NCBI GenBank assembly: GCA_045654645.1
Contig: JAZONR010000054.1
Location: 1-25,360 of the forward strand
Reading direction: 5' to 3'
From: HGM04593 sp045654645
GTDB taxonomy: Bacteria > Bacteroidota > Bacteroidia > Bacteroidales > Bacteroidaceae
Length of the DNA: 25,360 nt
The translations under genes were made by a program, and so were the position numbers. Shown piece after piece: positions 1 to 7,846 of this stretch; position 1 is the stretch's first letter, and each line of letters starts with the position of its first letter. Below the pieces are notes generated by a model that was given only the letters and a program-made list of their open reading frames with translations, was not told the origin of the DNA and ran no database searches.

Positions 1-136
1 AGTGCTTGCATTCTATGCCGAGCAGCAAGGAGGAAAAACCAAGCATTGCGGATTAACCTACGCAGCACGCGAGAGCAGAGAGTGCTTGCATTCTATGCCG
101 AGCAGCAAGGAGGAAAAACCAAGCATTGCGGATTAA
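1..136. repeat. Two exact 56-bp direct repeats, 80-bp period
   Basis: Positions 1-56 and 81-136 are identical over 56 bases, separated by a 24-base spacer (57-80). The sequence after copy 2 resembles that spacer only loosely. The first copy begins at the window edge, so the array may continue to the left. Each copy holds a 13-codon frame from ATG to TAA (15-56 and 95-136, reading MPSSKEEKPSIAD). The 80-bp period shifts the frame between copies, so a single long protein repeat is unlikely. The ten bases at 79-88 (AGAGTGCTTG) recur inverted at 237-246. I do not recognise the repeat family, and no transposase or recombinase gene is near. Confidence 0.85.
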
Positions 137-315
137 TTTACTAAGCGTAAATGAGCATTTCCAAGGGCGAGTATAACAACAAAAGAGCCTTTTTAGTCAG
201 CTTCGTTTTGCTATACATAAAGGCCCTGCTGCAAGACAAGCACTCTTAACAACCGCCATTTTAAATATCGGCTATTGGTGCAGGCTGCACCTACAAGGAA
301 TTGTTTGGCAAGCAG
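137..315. other. Non-coding stretch downstream of the BASS transporter gene
   Basis: This AT-moderate stretch follows the repeats and lies beyond the 3' end of the minus-strand block. It contains an imperfect hairpin at 185-227, listed separately, and a 15-bp palindrome at 277-291 (GGTGCAG-G-CTGCACC) whose role is unclear. A 32-codon plus-strand frame (151-249) exists but has no recognisable ribosome binding site, promoter or family resemblance, so I do not call it a gene. Confidence 0.5.
185..227 (-). terminator. Possible terminator of the minus-strand aro/nnr block
   Basis: On the minus strand an imperfect stem pairs 219-224 with 187-192 (GCCTTT/AAAGGC) and 210-212 with 199-201. A T-rich stretch (TTTTGTTGTT) follows. 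It sits about 90 bases beyond the stop of the BASS transporter gene. The stem has internal mismatches, so this is only a candidate. Confidence 0.35.
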
Positions 316-1275
316 CTACTGCCTGCTTTTTCTATATTTCAGCAGTTGCAGGGTATTGACAAGATTATGCCACAGAGAGTAGAAACCACCGGCAATTGCT
401 GTAACAGGCGTGAGGAATGTATAGGCAAACCAAATTGCAAAAACAGTATTCTTCTGTCCTAAGGCTTGCCCCCCGGCAACAACCTCACCATAGCGACGCC
501 CAATGCGACGCCCCACATAGAACTGCAGAAGACAGCACACCAACGCCACTGCTGCAATACCCGCCATAACAACAAACGGCAGACTGCTGTGGGCAATGGC
601 ACGTGTTGTCATTGCAATGGCAAGCGACAGCGCCACAAGCCAAAGGTAAAAGGGCCAGTTGCGCCCCTTGGTAACAATGTATCCGTGAACACGCGGCAAT
701 AGCAGACGCAGTAACTCTGCACAAAGCAAAGGGCATAACAAAAGAGGGAAAACCTTTGCCAATATAAGCAGGAAAGAGGCGCCTAACGACATCTCCTCCA
801 TAGGATGCGAGAAAGCAAGAAACAATGGCGCCACAAGGGCAACTGCTATATTTATCTGTATGGTATACGAAATCAATGAAGCCGAATTGCCACCAAGCTT
901 TGCGGTTATCACAGCTGCAGCTGTGGCTGTAGGACACACAAGGCACATCATTGCCGCTTCAAGCAACACTTTCACCGTTACAGGCATCGTAGGGAAAAAT
1001 GTTATTGACAGCGATATAACGGCAAATGGCAATAACTGAAACGCCAACAGCCACAAATGCCAACGCGAAGGTTTCAGCTCCTTGAGCCGCACCTTGCAGA
1101 AGGTAACAAAGAGCATTGAAAAGATGAGCAATGGCTGCAGCACCGATACAATTGCCGATGCAATGTGCCCTGTACCCCTGAAAAACGGTATATTGGCATA
1201 GAGAAGATACATCACCACGCCTGCAAGCATCACAATTGGCAGCGACCAGTCGCGCAATATCTGTTGAAATTTCAT
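316..1275 (-). CDS. BASS-family (bile acid:sodium symporter-like) membrane transporter
   Basis: This 319-residue protein is almost entirely hydrophobic, with about nine or ten predicted membrane segments, and should sit in the inner membrane. It resembles the bile acid:Na+ symporter (BASS/SBF) superfamily. Residues 114-131 (CPTATAAAVITAKLGGNS) match the family's conserved CPTATASN-like stretch, and residues 269-277 (GQALGQKNT) match the late E/GxQN(T/S) motif. Characterised relatives carry bile acids, pantothenate, ketopantoate, pyruvate or other organic anions with sodium. The substrate cannot be read from sequence. The gene is last in the minus-strand block, 8 bp after the NAD(P)HX repair gene, so it is probably co-transcribed with it and aroQ. 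Shared transcription gives no firm substrate clue. The ATG at 1275 is the natural start for a protein that begins with a short cytoplasmic segment. Confidence 0.8.
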   Translation of the reverse strand: MKFQQILRDWSLPIVMLAGVVMYLLYANIPFFRGTGHIASAIVSVLQPLLIFSMLFVTFCKVRLKELKPSRWHLWLLAFQLLPFAVISLSITFFPTMPVTVKVLLEAAMMCLVCPTATAAAVITAKLGGNSASLISYTIQINIAVALVAPLFLAFSHPMEEMSLGASFLLILAKVFPLLLCPLLCAELLRLLLPRVHGYIVTKGRNWPFYLWLVALSLAIAMTTRAIAHSSLPFVVMAGIAAVALVCCLLQFYVGRRIGRRYGEVVAGGQALGQKNTVFAIWFAYTFLTPVTAIAGGFYSLWHNLVNTLQLLKYRKSRQ

Positions 1276-1283
1276 AGTCTACA

Positions 1284-2798
1284 TTATTTTTCCAGTTCTT
1301 TCCACGCCGATGGCAAGCACTCGACAATGTCGCCCGCCACAAGTGCCCTATGCCCCTTGCACTCAGCTGCAATATCGCCTGCAAGGCCGTGCGCATAGAC
1401 AGCAACACGAGCCGCATCAATAGCAGTTATGCCCTGAGCAAGCAACGCAAGCACCACACCGGTGAGCACATCACCGCTGCCACCGGTTGCCATTCCCGGG
1501 TTGCCTGTACTGTTGAAATAGAGATTACTGTCAGGAGCTATAACCACAGTGTGGGCCCCTTTGAGCACTATTGTTACGTTATAATCACGCACAAATGCCC
1601 GCACCGAATTTATTGCAGAAAGAGTATTGGTTATCTTGCCAAAAAGCCTTGCAAACTCACCGGGATGAGGTGTGAGAACACTCCCCTGTGGAAGACGGTG
1701 CAAATATTCAGAATTGCCTGAGAGGATGTTCAGTGCATCGGCATCGAGCACCATTGGCACCCCGGCCTCACGGCAGTTGTCAATGAGAGAGAGCAGAGCC
1801 TTCTCGCTCTCCGGGCTGCGCCCAAGACCGGGCCCCACAGCCACAGCGCTGTAAGCAGAAACATCTATGCAGTCGCTAAAACAAACAGCACTGCTATCAA
1901 CCGATGTCATTGCTTCGGGAACGGCCACCTGCATAATGACATTATTGCACGAAGGCAGGTGAACAGTCAGCAACCCCACTCCACTGCGCAATGCCGCACG
2001 GGCAGCAAGCACCGAAGCACCTGCCATCCCCCTTGAGCCGGCAACAAGCAAAGCACGGCCATAGCAACCCTTGTGAGAGTGCTTGACACGTGGTCTTAGG
2101 AGAGGTTTTATATCCTTTTCATCGGTATAAAACAGCGTGGAAGGGTTCCTCTCTATCGCAACTGCAGAGAGTCCGATATCGAGTATGTGCATACTGCCCA
2201 CAAAGCAATCATTCTCGGGTAAAAGAAGCGACAGCTTGGGAAACTGAAGAGTCAATGTATCTGTTGCAGAGACCACAACACCCGAGAGGGGATAGTTGTT
2301 TTCGCCCAGAAGCCCCGACGGCATATCAACCGCCACAACCCGGCAGCCTGATGCGTTAATGCCATTTATCACATCGGCAAAAACGCCCTCGCTAACAGGC
2401 TTATTGAGCCCACTGCCGAAAAGAGCATCCACAACAACAATGTCGCCACCCAATTGTGGCATCACAAAGCCGCCGCGCACCTCATTGACCTTGATGTTCA
2501 GTGCAAGCAGACGCTCAAGATTCTTTGCACAATCGGGCGAGAGTTTTCCTTTGGGATTAATGAGCCACACCTGCACATCTCGCCCTGCCCTATGTAACAT
2601 TCGCGCCACGGCAAGGCCGTCGCCGCCATTGTTGCCGGGGCCGGCAAACACAGCAAAGGAACGAGTATCGCAAAGCCTTAGCAGGGCATCGGTGAGCACA
2701 CCCGCAGCGCGCTCCATCAAATCTATTGAGGCTATGGGTTCGTGCTCAATAGTGTAGGCATCAATCTCCTTTATGGCAGCTGTGTGAAAAAATTTCAT
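1284..2798 (-). CDS. nnr: Bifunctional NAD(P)H-hydrate epimerase / ADP-dependent NAD(P)H-hydrate dehydratase
   Basis: This cytosolic metabolite-repair enzyme returns damaged hydrated NAD(P)H (NAD(P)HX) to NAD(P)H. The N-terminal half (about 1-215) is the YjeF_N/NnrE epimerase: FAGPGNNGGDGLAVA at 51-65, VDALFGSGLNKPV near 123-135 and VDMPSG at 157-162. The C-terminal half (about 235-500) is the ribokinase-like NnrD dehydratase: GRALLVAGSRGMAGA at 247-261, LDADALNIL at 351-359, LTPHPGEF at 375-382, LKGAHTVV at 412-419 and NPGMATGGSGDVLTG at 433-447, which includes the ADP-binding glycines. At 504 residues it has the usual length of the fused enzyme, and both catalytic regions look intact. Its start overlaps the aroQ stop by 4 bp (ATGA), which implies translational coupling. 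Its link to aromatic synthesis is probably only shared transcription. Confidence 0.95.
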   Translation of the reverse strand: MKFFHTAAIKEIDAYTIEHEPIASIDLMERAAGVLTDALLRLCDTRSFAVFAGPGNNGGDGLAVARMLHRAGRDVQVWLINPKGKLSPDCAKNLERLLALNIKVNEVRGGFVMPQLGGDIVVVDALFGSGLNKPVSEGVFADVINGINASGCRVVAVDMPSGLLGENNYPLSGVVVSATDTLTLQFPKLSLLLPENDCFVGSMHILDIGLSAVAIERNPSTLFYTDEKDIKPLLRPRVKHSHKGCYGRALLVAGSRGMAGASVLAARAALRSGVGLLTVHLPSCNNVIMQVAVPEAMTSVDSSAVCFSDCIDVSAYSAVAVGPGLGRSPESEKALLSLIDNCREAGVPMVLDADALNILSGNSEYLHRLPQGSVLTPHPGEFARLFGKITNTLSAINSVRAFVRDYNVTIVLKGAHTVVIAPDSNLYFNSTGNPGMATGGSGDVLTGVVLALLAQGITAIDAARVAVYAHGLAGDIAAECKGHRALVAGDIVECLPSAWKELEK

Positions 2799-3223
2799 AG
2801 GCTTGCCAAGTGTTCAAGGCCCTCTTTATACCCCTCAAAACCCTTGCCGCAGATTGTCCTCTGCGCATAGAGCGACACAAAGGAGAATTTGCGAAAATCC
2901 TCACGTGTGGAAATATCGGTAAGATGCACCTCCACTGTTGGCAACGCAACAGCCTTTAGAGCATCGAGAATGGCAACGCTTGTGTGAGTGTAGGCCGCAG
3001 GGTTAATCAATATGCCGTCGAACACGCCGTATGCCGCCTGAATTTTATCAACTATTGCCCCCTCGTGGTTCGACTGGAACAACTCCACATCAAGCCCGAG
3101 AGCCTCGGCTGAAGAACGTATGAAAGCCTGCAATGCCTCAAAATTCTGCGCGCCGTAGAGCGCAGGCTCGCGCAACCCCAAAAGATTGAGATTTGGGCCA
3201 TTTATAACTAATATTTTCTTCAT
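2795..3223 (-). CDS. aroQ: Type II 3-dehydroquinate dehydratase
   Basis: This enzyme converts 3-dehydroquinate to 3-dehydroshikimate, the third step of the shikimate pathway, in the cytosol. It is 142 residues long, normal for the small dodecameric type II family. Visible motifs are INGPNLNLLGLREPALYG at 7-24, with the conserved Asn, Arg and catalytic Tyr, then QSNHEGAIVDKI, then INPAAYTHTSVAILDAL, with the catalytic His, and VEVHLTDISTREDFRKFS near the end. It starts 309 bp after the pheA stop and overlaps the downstream nnr gene by 4 bp. It fills the step after AroB, encoded in the same block. The spacer suggests it has its own promoter or an mRNA processing site, but I could not find a convincing full promoter. 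Confidence 0.95.
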   Translation of the reverse strand: MKKILVINGPNLNLLGLREPALYGAQNFEALQAFIRSSAEALGLDVELFQSNHEGAIVDKIQAAYGVFDGILINPAAYTHTSVAILDALKAVALPTVEVHLTDISTREDFRKFSFVSLYAQRTICGKGFEGYKEGLEHLASL

Positions 3224-3532
3224 ATTATCATTCTTTTATTACCATATACCCCACTTGCCTGCAAGCCGGTAGAACAGCGGTGAGAAGAGCAACCAACATA
3301 AAACAAGTATGCTCCATTTTACAATAGCAGCAACCCTTGGATTCATATAATGAAGATTTTGCAAGAAACAATTTACGTTTGTTGCTTAACCACAGCCGGT
3401 ATTCAGCAACAGCCATAACAACAAACGTAAAACGTTTTTCCACTCTTTTGATTGTACCCGGACCTACACTGCAATTTTGCCTTTTGGTTACATATTCAGC
3501 GTAACGCAGTTATCGCCAATTCAGACAATAAT
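3224..3532. other. 309-bp spacer between pheA and aroQ with a 13-bp inverted repeat
   Basis: The spacer contains a perfect inverted repeat, TTTACGTTTGTTG at 3372-3384 and its complement at 3419-3431, with a 34-base loop. Each arm holds TACGTTTG, which matches the Bacteroidota -7 consensus TAnnTTTG: 3374-3381 on plus and 3422-3429 on minus. Neither copy has a TTG at the normal distance upstream. A short palindrome, CTTGC-CT-GCAAG, lies at 3254-3265. A 71-codon minus-strand frame with a GTG start crosses the area but is unlike any family I know. No terminator with a T-run is visible after pheA, so read-through into aroQ is possible. Confidence 0.6.
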
Positions 3533-4675
3533 TTATATGATTTCAGCATACGTACCAAAATACCTGAACTGCTCGCCACACTCGTGCAACTCGCACATAA
3601 GAGAGAGGAACTCATCGCTGTAGACCGATGCCTCAATGTCGAAATAGAAACGGTATTCAAACTCACGTTCGGGAATTTGACGGCTCTCGAGTTTCACAAG
3701 GTTTACACCGGTGGCATTGAAACGCGACATTATGCGGAAGAGTGTACCCGGACGGTTTGGGATATTAATCATTATGCTGGTGCGGTCGGCGCCCGAATAC
3801 ATCTTTGCCTCTTTTGCTATGCAGATGAAACGGGTGTAGTTGTTGTCGCGGTTTTGAATGGCCGACTTCAACACCTGCAGCTGATAGAGCTCGGCGCAAA
3901 GACGCGATGAGAGCGACGCTTTGCCGGGGTCGCCTGTCGCAGCTATCATACGGGCAGCCTCGGCAGTGTTCTCACAAGCAATGACACGCACATTCTTGAG
4001 GGTAGAGAGAAAATCGGAGCACTGGTTTATGGCCTGTTGATGAGAATAGATTTCTCGTATATCCTCGAGCTTCGCTCCCGGCACAGTGAGAAGCGCGTGA
4101 TCGACCTTGAGACGCACAGAACGCACAATATTGACATTGTACTCGGAAAGAAGGTCATATATTGCATTTACCGAACCGGCAAGAGAATTCTCTATCGGGA
4201 GCACGCCAAACTCGCACAGACCACTGTTCACAGCCTTGAATACTCCCTCAAAATTGTTCATATACATTATTTCGGGCAAGTCAAAGAGACGTTCCGATGC
4301 AAGGTGGGCATACGAGCCTTCGCAACCGGCACAAGCGACTGTTCCACGCTTTGGGAAAGGCTGTGGCGGCACCGAAGCAATATTCTTGAAATAGTTAAAA
4401 AACTCGCTACCCTCTGAAAGCATACGTGTCTCATAAGACTCGCTCAGGTCGAAGATTGTGCGATAGAGAGTGCGACCATACCCCTCGAACTCGGGACCAA
4501 GGCGCTTTGACACATTCTGCAACACGGCACGCGCACGCGAAGGGTGATATACAGGCATATTGTTCTCCTTCTTATACTGGCCTATTCCGGCAACCACCTG
4601 CATACGACGCGCAAAAAGGTCGCACATCTTGGTATCTATCTCATCTATTTCCTGGCGTAGTTTTTCCAAATCCAT
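3533..4675 (-). CDS. pheA: Bifunctional chorismate mutase / prephenate dehydratase with ACT domain
   Basis: This 380-residue protein converts chorismate to prephenate and then to phenylpyruvate, the committed route to phenylalanine. Residues 1-85 form an AroQ-type helical chorismate mutase (LRQEIDEID, Arg24, and the pattern KKENNMPVYHPSRA). Residues 112-285 form the dehydratase: GCEGSYAH at 117-124, LPIENSLAGSV at 159-169, SHQQAINQC at 211-219 (families usually have SHPQAL) and NNYTRF at 278-283, the conserved TRF catalytic motif. Residues 298-375 are an ACT regulatory domain (NRPGTLFRIMSRF, then KLESRQIP). In E. coli PheA the phenylalanine site uses GALV and ESRP; here these read GTLF and ESRQ, so feedback binding may differ. 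The gene is 21 bp downstream of aroA and is the last of the tightly packed aro genes. Confidence 0.93.
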   Translation of the reverse strand: MDLEKLRQEIDEIDTKMCDLFARRMQVVAGIGQYKKENNMPVYHPSRARAVLQNVSKRLGPEFEGYGRTLYRTIFDLSESYETRMLSEGSEFFNYFKNIASVPPQPFPKRGTVACAGCEGSYAHLASERLFDLPEIMYMNNFEGVFKAVNSGLCEFGVLPIENSLAGSVNAIYDLLSEYNVNIVRSVRLKVDHALLTVPGAKLEDIREIYSHQQAINQCSDFLSTLKNVRVIACENTAEAARMIAATGDPGKASLSSRLCAELYQLQVLKSAIQNRDNNYTRFICIAKEAKMYSGADRTSIMINIPNRPGTLFRIMSRFNATGVNLVKLESRQIPEREFEYRFYFDIEASVYSDEFLSLMCELHECGEQFRYFGTYAEII

Positions 4676-4696
4676 ATTATATAGCTTTTATTATAT

Positions 4697-5959
4697 TCAT
4701 ATCTTTTCCACTATTCCACCCAGCAATGCATAATGTTCAAAAAAGGCAGGATAGGATTTTGCCACACAATCGGCGCCATTGATTGTTGTTACACCCTGCG
4801 CCACAGCCGACATTATAGCTGCCGACATTGCAATGCGATGGTCGCCATAGCTGTCTACCGGCGCAATGGCTGCGGGAGCGCCACCATAAACAGTGAACGT
4901 ATCCTCACCAATTACCGAATTGATTCCAAATGACAACAGCATATCCCTGACAGCCGCAAGGCGGTCGCTCTCCTTGTAGCGCAAACGCCCCACACCGGTG
5001 AAGAGAGTTGTTCCTTGAGCCACAGCCGCAGCAACAGCAAGCACGGGAAGAAGGTCGGGGGTATCGGTGCAGTCGAGCTCCGCCCCAAACAGATGCGACG
5101 GCATAGCCACCACCTTGTCGCTACCGGCCTCAATAAAGGCACCCATACAGCGAAGGTGCTCCACAATGGCACTGTCGCCCTGCAAAGAGCTGTTGTTCAC
5201 CCCGCACACAGTAAGCGGATTACGCCCCGTTACACCGGCAACCACCCAAAAGGCTGCCGATGACCAGTCGGCCTCAACAGCCACGTGCGACGGCAAACGA
5301 TACTGTTGCCCGCCTTTTATGGTATAGGTATCCCACCTCTGCTCCACCTCAATGCCTGCAACGCGCAGTGCATCGAGTGTCATTGCAACATAAGAGGCAC
5401 TGGTGAGACCATCGGTAACCTGTACAACGCTATCCTCGGCAGCCAACGGCAGCGCAAAAAGCAGACCGGTGAGATATTGCGATGATATATTGCCCGGCAG
5501 GCTGTAGTTGCCGCCACGCAGCGTTCCGCTGCAAGTAACAGGCAGTTCATAGCCCGAGTGGCGTTCAAATGTCATTCCGTGCTGCGCAAGCACCGTTGTG
5601 AGCGCCTCCATTGGGCGCTGTGGCAACTTGCCGCTACCCACAAAAGTGGCGTCGGCACCAAGCACGGCTGCCACCGAAAGCAGAAAACGCAATGTGGAGC
5701 CACTTTCGCCACAATCGAGCGTACCACCCTTCAACACCCTGACAGGCCTCACAGTGAAGAGCCCTTGGGAATATGTTATCTCGGCACCCAACGCATTGAG
5801 CGAGTGCATAGTCGCCATTATATCATCGTTTACGGCACTGCACGCAATGGTACAAGGCGCCACGCCCAGAGCCGCGCAAATGAGCAGCCTGTGGGCCTGC
5901 GACTTTGAGGGCGGCGGCATAATGCAGCCCTGCAGTGTACCGTGTATCTTTAAATCCAT
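4697..5959 (-). CDS. aroA: 3-phosphoshikimate 1-carboxyvinyltransferase (EPSP synthase)
   Basis: The enzyme joins shikimate-3-phosphate and PEP to give EPSP. It is 420 residues long, normal for the family. Visible motifs are PPSKSQAHR at 16-24 (Lys19 in the PEP-binding SKS), LDCGESGSTLRF at 81-92, LPQRPM at 112-117, DTPDLLPVLA at 299-308 (catalytic Asp301), RYKESDRL at 327-334, YGDHRIAMS at 371-379 and KSYPAFF at 401-407. The motif style (SKSxAHR, CGESGSTLRF, QYLTGLLFALP) looks like the version common in anaerobic Firmicutes rather than the E. coli GNAGTAMR form. That is my impression, not a computed tree. The start overlaps the aroB stop by one base (TAATG), so the two are probably translationally coupled. 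Confidence 0.95.
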   Translation of the reverse strand: MDLKIHGTLQGCIMPPPSKSQAHRLLICAALGVAPCTIACSAVNDDIMATMHSLNALGAEITYSQGLFTVRPVRVLKGGTLDCGESGSTLRFLLSVAAVLGADATFVGSGKLPQRPMEALTTVLAQHGMTFERHSGYELPVTCSGTLRGGNYSLPGNISSQYLTGLLFALPLAAEDSVVQVTDGLTSASYVAMTLDALRVAGIEVEQRWDTYTIKGGQQYRLPSHVAVEADWSSAAFWVVAGVTGRNPLTVCGVNNSSLQGDSAIVEHLRCMGAFIEAGSDKVVAMPSHLFGAELDCTDTPDLLPVLAVAAAVAQGTTLFTGVGRLRYKESDRLAAVRDMLLSFGINSVIGEDTFTVYGGAPAAIAPVDSYGDHRIAMSAAIMSAVAQGVTTINGADCVAKSYPAFFEHYALLGGIVEKI

Positions 5960-7008
5960 TATCCAAGCACCTTTTCAAGTAACACCTTAAGCTCCTCCAC
6001 CGGCAATGTAACAAGTGAGCAGTTGCCCACAGCGCGCGGCAACACAACCGAGATGTTTCCACCACGACGTTTTTTATCCGAGAGCAACGCCTCATATATC
6101 TCATTTGCCCCATAGGCACAAGCAATGTCAAAACCATAAGCGACAAGCAGCGCCGACAGTTCATCGGCAACATTGCAAAGGCCGCAGAGCGGAGCCATTC
6201 TTGCAGCAATTACCATACCTTTTGCCACAGCCTCGCCGTGCGAGACACCGAAATTGCTCAATTTTTCGATAGCGTGTCCAAAAGTGTGCCCAAAATTGAG
6301 CAAACCCCTTATGCCATTGTCAAACTCATCCTGCTGCACCACATCACGTTTAATCTCTACGCAACGCGCCACAACAGCCTCGCGGTCAAAGGGAATGGTG
6401 CGCAGTGTTTCATAGAGCGAAGCATCGAGTATCACGCCATATTTTATAACCTCGGCGCAACCATCGCGATAGATGGCAGCCGGGAGAGTCTCCATCAGAG
6501 CTGTGTCGCAGCATACCAGAGAGGGCTGATAGAAGCTGCCAACGAGGTTTTTACCCGCAGGGATATCTATGGCGGTTTTTCCGCCCACCGAACTATCAAC
6601 AGCGGCAAGCAGCGTTGTGGGCACCTGAACAAACTTTATACCGCGCAAATAGAGCGAGGCCGAGAGACCGCCAAGGTCCCCCACCACGCCACCGCCAAAG
6701 GCAATGACAGCATCGCTGCGCGTGAGCTGTGCAGCAGCCATAAAGTTGAGAAAGGCAAGCAGATTATCGGCACATTTAGAGGCCTCACCCGCCGGAATCA
6801 CATATTTGCACGCATCATAACCGGCTGCACTAAGATAGCCCATCAGCGCATCGCCGTAGAGCACATCTACATTGCTGTCGGTGAGCACCGCCAAGCGGCA
6901 CCTGCCCAGCAGTGGTGTTATAAACTCGCCTATCGATGGCAAAATACCGGCACCGATGTATATATCATAGGCTCTTGAAGCCTCTACGTGTATAGTTCTG
7001 TATTGCAT
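5959..7008 (-). CDS. aroB: 3-dehydroquinate synthase
   Basis: The enzyme converts DAHP to 3-dehydroquinate, the second shikimate pathway step, using NAD+ and a divalent metal. At 349 residues it is of standard length. It shows the NAD-binding glycines FGGGVVGDLGG at 104-114, the stretch VPTTLLAAVDSSVGGKTAID at 129-148, and the metal-binding region: Glu186 in GCAEVIKYG, His241 and His245 in GHTFGHAIE, and His257 in SHGEAV. Loop residues KNLVGSFYQP at 153-162 are also conserved. It lies 3 bp after tyrA and overlaps aroA by one base. Its substrate comes from the operon's first gene (aroF) and its product feeds aroQ downstream. Confidence 0.96.
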   Translation of the reverse strand: MQYRTIHVEASRAYDIYIGAGILPSIGEFITPLLGRCRLAVLTDSNVDVLYGDALMGYLSAAGYDACKYVIPAGEASKCADNLLAFLNFMAAAQLTRSDAVIAFGGGVVGDLGGLSASLYLRGIKFVQVPTTLLAAVDSSVGGKTAIDIPAGKNLVGSFYQPSLVCCDTALMETLPAAIYRDGCAEVIKYGVILDASLYETLRTIPFDREAVVARCVEIKRDVVQQDEFDNGIRGLLNFGHTFGHAIEKLSNFGVSHGEAVAKGMVIAARMAPLCGLCNVADELSALLVAYGFDIACAYGANEIYEALLSDKKRRGGNISVVLPRAVGNCSLVTLPVEELKVLLEKVLG

Positions 7009-7011
7009 AAA

Positions 7012-7842
7012 TTATTTTTCTGTATCTTCCTTCGCAATGCGGCCGTCGCGCAACAGAGCGCAAAGCCTCTCGGCGTCGCCCTCGGCAATGGCATCACGAT
7101 AATCACAAAGTGATGATATCAAAAGATTCAGCTCGGGAAGAAGATGTTCCTTGTTGCCAAGAAAAAGCTCGGTCCACATACCCTCATTAAGACGCGACAC
7201 ACGTGTGAAGTCGCGGAAACTACCGGCACTGTAGCCCTTGTGTTGCTTTGCGGTGGGGCTTTTGATAAAGGCATTGGAAACAACGTGGCACATTTGCGAA
7301 GTGTAGGCAATCATCCTATCGTGAAAATCGGCATTCGTAACAACAAACTTCTTGAAGCCTAACGGCTGCAGCGCCTGTTTCACACTATCGAGCAGAGCTA
7401 TATCATCGTGCACAGGCGGCACAATGATGAAAGAGGCCCCGTTGAACAGCGTTGCTTTTGAGTATTTATAACCCGAAAACTGCAGACCGGCCATAGGGTG
7501 GCCACCCACAAAGGTGAAGCCCCACTTTGCGGCAAGCTCAAAACCAAGCTCACACACCACACGTTTTATACCACAGAAATCGATAACCAATGTATTGGAG
7601 GCAATGCGGGAAGCGTTGTCTCGCAAATACTCCACCACAGCCGCCGGCGTTGCCGTGAGAAGCAACAGGTCGCAAGCGCCTATTTTCTCGCGCGAAAGGA
7701 GACCATCGACTGTGCCTTCAAGCTGTGCATAGCTCACTATGGAGCTGTTTATATCACAGCCAAGCACTGTGTAACCGGCAGCCTTGAAAGCCTTGGCCGC
7801 CGAGCCACCTATGAGCCCCAATCCTACAACACCAACCACCAT
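7012..7842 (-). CDS. tyrA: Prephenate dehydrogenase
   Basis: The enzyme oxidatively decarboxylates prephenate to 4-hydroxyphenylpyruvate for tyrosine synthesis. The N-terminal Rossmann fold carries VGLGLIGGS at 6-14 for NAD(P) binding. VGGHPMAG at 112-119 holds the catalytic-site His. An all-helical C-terminal dimerisation region follows. At 276 residues there is no room for a C-terminal ACT domain or a fused chorismate mutase; the mutase is on PheA. Feedback by tyrosine through an ACT domain is therefore not expected here. The gene starts 4 bp after the aroF stop and ends 3 bp before aroB. Arogenate specificity cannot be excluded from sequence alone. Confidence 0.93.
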   Translation of the reverse strand: MVVGVVGLGLIGGSAAKAFKAAGYTVLGCDINSSIVSYAQLEGTVDGLLSREKIGACDLLLLTATPAAVVEYLRDNASRIASNTLVIDFCGIKRVVCELGFELAAKWGFTFVGGHPMAGLQFSGYKYSKATLFNGASFIIVPPVHDDIALLDSVKQALQPLGFKKFVVTNADFHDRMIAYTSQMCHVVSNAFIKSPTAKQHKGYSAGSFRDFTRVSRLNEGMWTELFLGNKEHLLPELNLLISSLCDYRDAIAEGDAERLCALLRDGRIAKEDTEK

Positions 7843-7846
7843 CGCA

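Noticed and set aside
1..136. CRISPR array at the left edge
   Set aside because: There are only two copies of 56 bp with one 24-bp interval and no cas genes, and the repeats lack the usual length and spacing.
151..249. 32-codon plus-strand frame after the 56-bp repeats
   Set aside because: It has no promoter or ribosome binding site and lies over the terminator-like hairpin. Its length is within chance.
3228..3443. 71-codon minus-strand frame ending 4 bp before aroQ
   Set aside because: It needs a GTG start, has an odd Cys-rich composition, crosses the 13-bp inverted repeat and resembles no family I know. The short gap to aroQ is the only support.
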